Origin: CAYYHA01 sp964471535
GTDB lineage: Bacteria > Myxococcota > Myxococcia > SLRQ01
Direction: 5' to 3'
DNA length: 7,266 nucleotides
Assembly (NCBI GenBank): GCA_964471535.1
Contig: CAYYHA010000222.1
Location: 1-7,266, forward strand
Shown here: positions 1-5,971 of the stretch, piece after piece
How positions within the stretch are numbered: position 1 is the first letter of the stretch
Layout: each line of letters starts with the position of its first letter
Program-made: the position numbers and the translations under genes
Notes under the pieces: generated by a model
The model's database searches: none
Seen by the model: only the letters and a program-made list of their open reading frames with translations
Told to the model about the DNA's origin: nothing

Positions 1-1818
1 CCAGTGCCGGTCGCCCTGCAATCCGAGGAGCCAGAACCACCGCCCGTCGCCGGCCGGCCGCGGCTCGAAGGCGCCGGTGCGTACCCGCGTCAGTCGGCGC
101 AGCGTGCCGCCGGCCAGGGGCCAGGCATAGAGGTCGTAAATCCCCGAGCGGGCACTCGTGAAGTAGAGCCAGCGGCCCGACGGGTCGAAGGCCGGGTCGG
201 ATGCATCCCACGGACCGGCGTCGATTCGCTGCGGGGTGGCGCGGCGTACGGTACCTGCATCGGGAGGCTCGGGGTCGAGGCGGCACGCCTCCGGCGCAGC
301 CGCGAGACACTCGGTGGCGCCGGGGTGGATGCGGACGACCGGCGGCGGAAGCGTCAGACCCGCGAGGTCGAAGAGGGCGATGTGGCGGCCCCGGCTCTCG
401 TGGAGCGCTACTGCCAGGTGGCGTCCATCCTGCGACAGAGCGGGACGGTCGATCTCGGTACCCTCCGCGGCGAAGAGTCGGATCGGCCGGCCAAGTACCA
501 CGCGCGGTGGAAGGCCGGGCCCCTCTCGCTCGAGGCGAAGGGCCGCCACGTAGAGGGCCGAGATGCCCCTGCGGCTGGCGACGAAGGCGAGGCGGCGGCC
601 GGCCCCGTCGAGCGCGGGGTCGCGGGCACGAAGGCCGTAGCTCAAGCGCAGGGCCGGGCCGCCTGCCACGTCCACCGCCCACAGGTCGGCGTGGCTCTGG
701 TGGCGGTCCACCGTCTCCACCGCCTGGTAGACGGCGATGCCCCGGGCGACGTCGAAGCGGCCGCCGGCATAGTGCAGGTGGATGCGGCGTGGCTCGGACG
801 GTTTCGCGCCCGCGAGCGAGAGGGCGAAGAGGCCCGGTGCCCGCACTCCGTCGTCGGCGTAGAAGAGAAGGTGCGCCCGGTCCAACCACCGGGGTGCGTG
901 CACCTCCCGCCCGAGGTGGGTGAGGCGCCGGCCCTCGACGATGCCGGCAGCCTCGATCTCGTCGAGGGTCCTCCGGTGGCGCTGGGTTTCGGCGTCTCGC
1001 CAGGCCTCGAAGAGAGGCTGCATCGGCTCACCGAGCGCCGCCGCGGTGGAGACGTTCACCGCGTAGGGCAGGGCGCGGCCGCCGTAATCGTGGCTCATGC
1101 GAAAAGGGGCGGCAGGCCCGTGGCGAGCGGTGATCTCGGCGAGGAGGCGCCCCCCATAGAAGTAGCGACCGTGGCCGCCGGGCCACTGCACGGGGCTCGC
1201 GGTGGAGATGCGGTCGGCGTTCCACAGCCCGCCCTCGGCAACCTGGGCGCGCAGGAACATGTCCACGAAGGGGCTGTCGTTGCGACCGCCGCCGGTCAGG
1301 CGACTCTCGTAGTAGGTCGCCAGCCCCTCCACCACCCACAAGGGCTGCACACCGTTGGGGGCGAAGACGTGCCCGAAGATTTGGTTTCCCAGCCAGGGCA
1401 GGTCGGAGGTGGTGTCGAGGTGGAGGATGTGCACGTACTCGTGGAGCATCAAGAGCCACACGAAGTCGTCGTAGTGGCCGAGGCTGCTGGTGGCCTCGGG
1501 TGGGGCCATGAAGCCCCGGATCAGCGGACGGAAGGTGGCGGTGGCCGACCCGTTGGCCGAGTCCGTATCGTCGGTGAGCACCACCTCGGTGGGCCGCCAG
1601 GGGACGTGTCCCAGGTGGGGGACGAGGAGCCGGTGCGCCTCCTCGAGGGCCCGAGCGGCCCGCAGCGCGAAGCGGTAGCCTCCATCGGGAAAGTGGATCC
1701 GGAAGTGCGGCGTGAGAAGCGTACGGTACTCGTGGCGCGGGTCGAGCGCCCGCGCCCGGAGGGCGGGGAGCAGCGCAGCGAGGCAGAGGCAGAGCCGGGC
1801 GGCGAGGCGGCGCCTCAC
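1..1818 (-). CDS. Exported HExxH metalloprotease (Peptidase_MA-like) with C-terminal PD40/TolB-type beta-propeller, 3' end outside window
   Basis: The frame is open for 606 codons from GTG at 1818 to the left edge, with no stop, so the C-terminus is missing. Residues 1-24 form a signal peptide: basic start, a Leu/Ala/Cys core, then a plausible ALRARA cleavage site. The zinc site is HEYVH at 126-130. A second motif, WVVEGLATYYE at 161-171, supplies the likely third ligand Glu164, the gluzincin arrangement of Peptidase_MA-type families. From about residue 300 the protein shows propeller-like strands with PD40-style motifs, such as PALSQDGRHLAV (459-470) and PAFDPSGRWLYFTS (542-555). Cys504 and Cys512 lie in an insert and could form a disulphide, fitting a periplasmic location. 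GTG overlaps the MCE gene stop as GTGA, and later in-frame ATGs would remove the signal peptide. AAGGTGG lies about 10 bases upstream. The substrate is unknown. The fold assignment is by motif reading; the active-site residues are directly visible. Confidence 0.85.
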   Translation of the reverse strand, partial: MRRRLAARLCLCLAALLPALRARALDPRHEYRTLLTPHFRIHFPDGGYRFALRAARALEEAHRLLVPHLGHVPWRPTEVVLTDDTDSANGSATATFRPLIRGFMAPPEATSSLGHYDDFVWLLMLHEYVHILHLDTTSDLPWLGNQIFGHVFAPNGVQPLWVVEGLATYYESRLTGGGRNDSPFVDMFLRAQVAEGGLWNADRISTASPVQWPGGHGRYFYGGRLLAEITARHGPAAPFRMSHDYGGRALPYAVNVSTAAALGEPMQPLFEAWRDAETQRHRRTLDEIEAAGIVEGRRLTHLGREVHAPRWLDRAHLLFYADDGVRAPGLFALSLAGAKPSEPRRIHLHYAGGRFDVARGIAVYQAVETVDRHQSHADLWAVDVAGGPALRLSYGLRARDPALDGAGRRLAFVASRRGISALYVAALRLEREGPGLPPRVVLGRPIRLFAAEGTEIDRPALSQDGRHLAVALHESRGRHIALFDLAGLTLPPPVVRIHPGATECLAAAPEACRLDPEPPDAGTVRRATPQRIDAGPWDASDPAFDPSGRWLYFTSARSGIYDLYAWPLAGGTLRRLTRVRTGAFEPRPAGDGRWFWLLGLQGDRHW

Positions 1819-2840
1819 TCCTTCCACACCACCTTCCACGGGTGCTCCTTCAGGTCCTCGAGGAGCTCTTTGAGGTCGTCGTAGATCTGGTCGTCCTGCA
1901 AAAGCGCGCCCACGGTCCCATGTCCCCGCTGTGCGCGATCGACGATGACCTCGAGATCCGCGGTGAGGGCCTCGAGGTGGCGTCCGACGGTCTCGTAGTG
2001 GGCGAGAGCCGCTTTCAGGCGGCGGGTGTCCTCTTCGCCGAGGGGGCCGGTGACCTGCTTCAGACGAGCGAGCTCGGCGGCGGCCGTCCGTGCATCGGCG
2101 AGGAGGGGGGGCAGGTCCCGGCGCAGCGCCGCCACCGTCTCCCGGGCGTCGCCGACGATGCGATCGAGGTCGCCCCCCTCCTCGAGGGCCTCGGCGAGGC
2201 GGGAGAGGATCCGCCGGAGGTCGGCGACCGCGGCGAGGAGGTCGGCGAGCCCCCGCGAGAGGCCGGCGCGGTTCTCCGAGAGGACCTCGTCGGCGGTGCG
2301 GGCGAGGCCCGCGCCCGCGTCGAGGAGTTCGGACACGGAGGCCTCGTTCTCTCGCATCGCCTCGGTGAGCCCGTCGAGGAGGCCGAAGACGCGCGAGAGC
2401 AAGAGGTCGGTACGTGGGGGGTCCACGCCGCGGAGGGGGCCCGCACCCGGCTCGAGGGGCGGCCCACGCATCGCCCCGGGATCGATCTCCACGTAGGGCT
2501 CACCGAGCACCCCTTGGGTGTTGATGTAGAAGGTCGCATCCCGCGTCACCACCTCACGCGTCCGCTCCTCGAGGGAGAGGGTGAGGCGGACGAGCACCGG
2601 CTCACCCCGAGCATCGCGCACGCCGGCGCCGAGGAAGTCGACCCGCTCGACCTTTCCCACCGGCACGCCGGAGATCTTCACGGCCGCCCCGGGATGGATG
2701 GCCCCGGCGAAGCGGAAGTCGACCTGAACCGTCCAGCGCGGCTCGAGGGAGATCCCGCCGAGGGCGACCACGAAGGCGACGAGCACCGCGGTGGCGGTGA
2801 GGACGAAGGCCCCGACCTTGATCTCCAGCGCTCGGTCCAT
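1815..2840 (-). CDS. mlaD: MlaD-family MCE-domain protein, membrane-anchored, with long helical C-terminal region
   Basis: 341 residues. One N-terminal membrane anchor (about 9-30) follows a short cytoplasmic start, MDRALEIKVG, typical of MCE proteins. A single MCE domain spans about 37-121, with the hallmark segment GAAVKISGVPVGKVERV (51-67) and ending in GVLGEPYVEIDPG (110-122). Residues about 145-300 are helical and Ala/Leu/Glu/Asp-rich. A tail from about 307 (HGTVGALL, then YDDLKELLEDLKEHPWK) resembles conserved MCE C-termini. MCE proteins form hexamers that take lipids from MlaFE-type ABC complexes in the inner membrane and pass them through the periplasm. There are no cysteines and no lipobox. 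ATG 2840 is preceded by AGAGGG a few bases upstream. A 77-base spacer separates it from the upstream ATPase gene, and its TGA overlaps the next gene's GTG. The symbol reflects family membership; orthology to E. coli mlaD is not claimed. Confidence 0.93.
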   Translation of the reverse strand: MDRALEIKVGAFVLTATAVLVAFVVALGGISLEPRWTVQVDFRFAGAIHPGAAVKISGVPVGKVERVDFLGAGVRDARGEPVLVRLTLSLEERTREVVTRDATFYINTQGVLGEPYVEIDPGAMRGPPLEPGAGPLRGVDPPRTDLLLSRVFGLLDGLTEAMRENEASVSELLDAGAGLARTADEVLSENRAGLSRGLADLLAAVADLRRILSRLAEALEEGGDLDRIVGDARETVAALRRDLPPLLADARTAAAELARLKQVTGPLGEEDTRRLKAALAHYETVGRHLEALTADLEVIVDRAQRGHGTVGALLQDDQIYDDLKELLEDLKEHPWKVVWKE

Positions 2841-2917
2841 CGGCCCTCTACCCTACACGGGGCGGGAACGGGGGAAAGCCTCGCGGTCCATGGGGCGGCC
2901 TGGCACGTCGTGCGCCC
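2841..2917 (-). promoter_or_regulatory. Only true intergenic spacer within the operon, with GC hairpin and a 12-codon mini-ORF
   Basis: These 77 bases lie between the second ATPase gene and the MCE gene, whereas all other junctions overlap by 4 bases. A 6-bp GC inverted repeat (GGGGCG at 2892-2897, CGCCCC at 2913-2918, 15-base loop) starts at the ATPase stop codon. No T-tract follows on the minus strand, so it is not a convincing terminator; mRNA stabilisation or processing is possible. On the minus strand an ATG at 2891 opens 12 codons ending in TAG at 2853. Its first eight bases, ATGGACCG, repeat exactly at the MCE start (2840-2833). I found no convincing -35/-10 pair. A role in setting MCE protein stoichiometry is inference. 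Confidence 0.3.
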
Positions 2918-3661
2918 CTACAGCTCGAGGGGGCCCTCCGGTGCGCCCGTGGCAAACTGCCGCAAAAGCGGGTCGCTGCTCTCACGGAAGGCCTCGGCGG
3001 AGAGCACGCTGTGGATGCGTCCCCGGTAGAGGAACGCGACGCGATCGGCGATGCCGAAGATGCTCTGCAGATCGTGACTGACGACGATTGCGGTCACCCC
3101 GGTTTCGTCGGCGAGGCGGCGGATCAGGCGATCGATGCGCCGGGCGTTGATGGGATCGAGGCCGGTAGTGGGCTCATCATAGATGACGTATCGCGGCTCG
3201 AGCGCCAGGGCGCGGGCGATGGCGGCGCGCTTCTTCACCCCGTCGCCCACGTCGGCCGGCCAGGCGTCCGCTTCGGCGACACCGACCCGCTGCAGCCATC
3301 GCGCGGCGATCGCTTTCGCCTCCCTCCGCGGTCGCCCTTCCCGCCGCACGAGGGGCATCGCGACGTTCTCCTGCAGCGTGAGCGCATCGAGGAGGGTGGG
3401 ATGTTGGAAGACGTAGCCCAGGCGCCGGCGCACCGCGAAGAGCGCCGGCTCGTCCATCGTATCCACCCGCATCCCGTCGACGTGCACCTCGCCCGAGTCG
3501 GGCTTGAGCAGACCGATGGCGTGCTTCATCAGCACGCTCTTGCCGGTGCCGGAGGGTCCCACCACGAAGTGCACCTCGCCGGTGGGAACCGACAGCGTCA
3601 CCCCATCGAGGACGGTGTGTGTGCCGAAGCGCTTGACGACGTCGATGAACTCGATGCTCAT
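2918..3661 (-). CDS. mlaF: MlaF-like ABC transporter ATPase with degenerate signature motif (second copy)
   Basis: 247 residues, normal for MlaF. It is a nucleotide-binding subunit expected to drive the MlaE-type permeases from the cytoplasmic face. Visible motifs: Walker A GPSGTGKS (35-42), Q-loop Gln86 in YVFQHPTLLDALT, Walker B with catalytic Glu163 in YVIYDEPTTGLDP, and H-loop His196 in VVSHD. The ABC signature, expected as LSGGM/Q, reads VGDGV (138-142) before KKR, so the usual Ser and first Gly are replaced. The C-terminus RQFATGAPEGPLEL matches the MlaF-type tail. ATG 3661 overlaps the upstream permease stop as ATGA. No strong Shine-Dalgarno is visible, so translation is probably coupled. 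The same frame is open far upstream, but that stretch lies over the permease gene and is not MlaF-like. The stop is TAG. Family assignment is firm; reduced ATPase activity is inference. Confidence 0.95.
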   Translation of the reverse strand: MSIEFIDVVKRFGTHTVLDGVTLSVPTGEVHFVVGPSGTGKSVLMKHAIGLLKPDSGEVHVDGMRVDTMDEPALFAVRRRLGYVFQHPTLLDALTLQENVAMPLVRREGRPRREAKAIAARWLQRVGVAEADAWPADVGDGVKKRAAIARALALEPRYVIYDEPTTGLDPINARRIDRLIRRLADETGVTAIVVSHDLQSIFGIADRVAFLYRGRIHSVLSAEAFRESSDPLLRQFATGAPEGPLEL

Positions 3662-4431
3662 TGGCCGAGGGCGAAGAAGAGGATGCCGAGGACCACATCG
3701 AGGAGGATCACGCCCAGGGAGCCCAGCACGACGGCACGGTTGGTGGCTCGGCCCACGCCGACGCTCCCGCCCTCCGCCTCGAGCCCCACCAGGGCGGCCA
3801 CGCCGGGGACGTAGAGGCCGAAGGCGAGGGCCTTCGTCAGTCCCGCGACCAGGTCGCCGACCTGTGTGAGGGAGAGGTCGACGAAGGCGCGCCACGGAAT
3901 GGCGAAGAACTGCCAGGCGGTGAGCGCACCGCTGGCCGCGGCGATGGCGACCGCGAGGAGGGAGAGCACGGGGGTCATGGCCGCGCAGGCGAGAATGCGT
4001 GGAGCCACCAGGTAGGCCGCGGGATGGGCGGCGTTCATCCGCAGGGCATCCACCTCCTCGGTCACGGTCATCGTACCCAGCTCCGCGGCGATGCCGGCGC
4101 CATAGCGGGCCGCGACCATCAGCGCGGTGAGCACCGGGGCGAAGTCGCGAAGCATCAGCTTCAGGTAGGCGGGCCCCATCACGCGCGTGTCGCCGAGGAT
4201 CCGCTCGAGCTGATAGCCGGCCTGCACGGTGAGCACCATGCCCACGAAGGCGATGGTGAGGGCAACCAGGGGGAAGGAGCGGTTGCCCGCTGCCTCGAGC
4301 TGTCGCCACAGCTCGCCGCGCGGCCACCCGCCGAGGCGCCGAGCCCGCAGCGCCGCCACCTCGAGGAGCACCACCGCGCCGGTCAGGCGCAGCGCTTCTC
4401 GGGCGGCGTGGCGGAGGGTCGAGGGCGTCAT
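3658..4431 (-). CDS. mlaE: MlaE-family lipid ABC transporter permease (second, divergent copy)
   Basis: 257 residues. An amphipathic N-terminal helix (about 5-30) is followed by several hydrophobic segments (about 52-72, 97-115, 140-175, 197-217, 232-255), the usual MlaE layout. The family core runs from RDFAPVLTALMVAARYGAG (95-113) through AAELGTMTVTEEVDALRMN (115-133), which forms the cytoplasmic coupling region contacted by the ATPase. It has TEEVDAL where many MlaE proteins, and the neighbouring paralogue, have TEQIDAL. MlaE proteins form the inner-membrane dimer that binds phospholipid beneath the MCE ring. ATG 4431 overlaps the previous permease stop (ATGA), with pyrimidine-rich sequence and no Shine-Dalgarno upstream. 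Its own TGA overlaps the next ATPase start. Divergence from the adjacent MlaE paralogue suggests a heterodimer rather than a recent duplication; pairing is inferred from context. Confidence 0.94.
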   Translation of the reverse strand: MTPSTLRHAAREALRLTGAVVLLEVAALRARRLGGWPRGELWRQLEAAGNRSFPLVALTIAFVGMVLTVQAGYQLERILGDTRVMGPAYLKLMLRDFAPVLTALMVAARYGAGIAAELGTMTVTEEVDALRMNAAHPAAYLVAPRILACAAMTPVLSLLAVAIAAASGALTAWQFFAIPWRAFVDLSLTQVGDLVAGLTKALAFGLYVPGVAALVGLEAEGGSVGVGRATNRAVVLGSLGVILLDVVLGILFFALGQ

Positions 4432-5243
4432 GGCAGGAGGAAGGTGAGCAGGTAGTCGAGGAGGAAGATCGACGCGGCCCCCCCCACCACGGCGCGGTTG
4501 ACCGCCGCGCCCACGGCGGTGGCGCCCACGCGGGCCGCGAGGCCGAAGTGGCAGGAGACGAGTGAGATGGAGAGCCCGAAGAAGACGCTCTTTTGCACGC
4601 CGAGGAGGAAGTCCTGGGGGTGGACGTAGGTGGAAAAGCTCGCCCAGAAGGTGGCCAGGCGAAGATCGACCATCAGCCAGGCGGAGAGCGCGCTCCCGGC
4701 GACGACGAAGAGATCGCCTAGGACGGTCAGGAGGACGGTCGACCCGGTGATGGCGAGCAGCCTGGGCACGACGAGATAGGGCACAGGGTCGATGGCCATG
4801 GCCCGCAGCGCATCGATCTGCTCGGTGACGCGCATGGTGGCGAGCTCGGCGGCGTTGCGGGCGCCGGCGCGGCCGCTGACCATCAGGGCGATGAGCACCG
4901 GGCCGATCTCGCGCAGCCCGGCGAAGCCCGAGCCCCAGCCGACGAGGAGGGTCGCCCCGTAGGCGCGCACGTAGACGGCGACCTGTAGGAGCACGATCAC
5001 GCCGGCCAGGAATGCGGCCACGGCGACGATGGGAACACTCTCGACCCCGAAGCGGTGGGCGGCGCGGACGAACTCCAGCGCGTCCACCCGCGGGGGCACG
5101 AGGGCGCGGGCGCTCTCGAGGAGCAGAAGGAGCATCCCACCCGCGGCTCGGGCGACGGCGAGGACAGCGGCGCCCAGCTCGCGGAGGGAGGCCGCCGCGA
5201 GGCGGCGCGGGACCGAGCCGGCGATGGCGCGCTGCTCCCTCAT
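4428..5243 (-). CDS. mlaE: MlaE-family lipid ABC transporter permease (first copy)
   Basis: 271 residues. An N-terminal basic and amphipathic region, with Leu-rich residues 36-48, precedes hydrophobic segments at about 69-92, 112-124, 155-190, 215-235 and 247-270. The diagnostic MlaE core is REIGPVLIALMVSGRAGARN (111-130) followed by AAELATMRVTEQIDALRAM (131-149) and DPVPYLVVPR (152-161). It is predicted to sit in the inner membrane and move phospholipid or another lipid between the membrane and the MCE protein. I chose ATG 5243 because it overlaps the ATPase TGA as ATGA and starts a plausible MlaE N-terminus. The frame extends to 5366, but that part lies inside the ATPase gene and reads as an Arg/Pro-rich shadow. 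G-rich sequence upstream gives at most a weak ribosome site, so coupling is likely. The stop overlaps the next permease start. Confidence 0.95.
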   Translation of the reverse strand: MREQRAIAGSVPRRLAAASLRELGAAVLAVARAAGGMLLLLLESARALVPPRVDALEFVRAAHRFGVESVPIVAVAAFLAGVIVLLQVAVYVRAYGATLLVGWGSGFAGLREIGPVLIALMVSGRAGARNAAELATMRVTEQIDALRAMAIDPVPYLVVPRLLAITGSTVLLTVLGDLFVVAGSALSAWLMVDLRLATFWASFSTYVHPQDFLLGVQKSVFFGLSISLVSCHFGLAARVGATAVGAAVNRAVVGGAASIFLLDYLLTFLLP

Positions 5244-5971
5244 AGGGGCCCCCACTCGCACCCGGTGACGAACTGCCGGACCGCGGCGTGCTCGGCCCGG
5301 GCCAAGGCGTCGATGGGACCGTGGAAGAGCAGGCGGCCCTCGAGGAGCATCGCCGCCTCGGTGCACGCGGGGAGCAGGGTGGACAGCTCGTGGCCCACGG
5401 CGATCCCGGCGGCGCCGCGGCGGCGCGTCTCCACCACCCCTTCGAGGATCTTCCCCGCGGTGACCGGGTCGAGCCCGGCGGTGGGCTCGTCCCAGAGGTT
5501 CACCGGCGCGTCGATCACCCGCGCGCGCGCGATCCCCACCCGCTTGCGCATGCCGCCGGACAGCTCCGAGGGGCGCCGGTCGCCCACCTCGGCCAGCCCC
5601 ACCGAACGGAGCTCGGCCAGGGCGCGGGCGGTGGCCGCCTCGAGGGGGAGACCCCGGCGGTCGAGGGGGAAGCGCACGTTTTCGAGGACGGTGAGCCGCT
5701 CGAAGAGGGCGCCGCCCTGGAAGACCATGCCCATCTCACGGCGGGCTTCGAAGAGCCGCAGCTCACCGAGGCGGTGGAGCGGACGGCCCCGCACCCACAC
5801 CTCGCCGCCGTCCACGGGAACGAGGCCCGCGACCACCTTCAGGAGCAGGCTCTTGCCTGCCCCCGAGGGTCCGATCAGGGCGAGCAGGCGCGCGGGGGCC
5901 ACCTCGAGGGAAACCTCGTCTAGGAGGCGCCGCCCGCGCCGGCTGACCGTGACGCGGTAGAGCACGATCAC
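5240..5971 (-). CDS. mlaF: MlaF-like ABC transporter ATPase with canonical motifs (first copy)
   Basis: 243 residues from GTG 5971. Visible motifs: Walker A GPSGAGKS (34-41), Q-loop Gln85 in MVFQGGALFERLTVLENV (a strong MlaF-type sequence), signature LSGGMRKR (137-144), Walker B with Glu162 in NLWDEPTAGLDP, and H-loop His194 in VGHE. The C-terminus RQFVTGCEWGPL is the MlaF-type tail. It should energise the adjacent MlaE permeases by ATP hydrolysis in the cytoplasm. The GTG overlaps the TPR gene stop as GTGA and has GGAG nine bases upstream (5981-5984), which favours it over a second GTG at 5965. Its TGA overlaps the permease ATG. All catalytic residues are intact, unlike the second ATPase. 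The frame happens to continue across the N gap into the TPR gene, but that apparent fusion is an artefact of gap length. Confidence 0.95.
   Translation of the reverse strand: MIVLYRVTVSRRGRRLLDEVSLEVAPARLLALIGPSGAGKSLLLKVVAGLVPVDGGEVWVRGRPLHRLGELRLFEARREMGMVFQGGALFERLTVLENVRFPLDRRGLPLEAATARALAELRSVGLAEVGDRRPSELSGGMRKRVGIARARVIDAPVNLWDEPTAGLDPVTAGKILEGVVETRRRGAAGIAVGHELSTLLPACTEAAMLLEGRLLFHGPIDALARAEHAAVRQFVTGCEWGPL

Noticed and set aside
4..1884. 626-residue plus-strand ORF
   Set aside because: It is antisense to the protease-propeller gene. The minus frame has a signal peptide, HEYVH and propeller motifs, whereas the plus frame has no recognisable domain. Long antisense frames are common in GC-rich coding DNA.
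1842..3029. 395-residue plus-strand ORF opposite the MCE gene
   Set aside because: Antisense shadow of a clear MCE gene; low-complexity Gly/Glu/Arg/His composition and no domain.
2918..4327. N-terminal extension of the second ATPase to 469 residues
   Set aside because: The extra part is Arg/Pro/Gly-rich, lies wholly over the permease gene, and the ATG at 3661 gives a normal-length MlaF with an ATGA overlap.
4428..5366. 312-residue version of the first permease
   Set aside because: The extension overlaps the ATPase coding region and reads as shadow sequence; ATG 5243 matches the 4-base overlap pattern.
3661..5960. Plus-strand ORFs opposite the permeases and first ATPase (264, 301 and 211 residues)
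   Set aside because: His/Gly/Arg-rich antisense shadows of well-identified genes.
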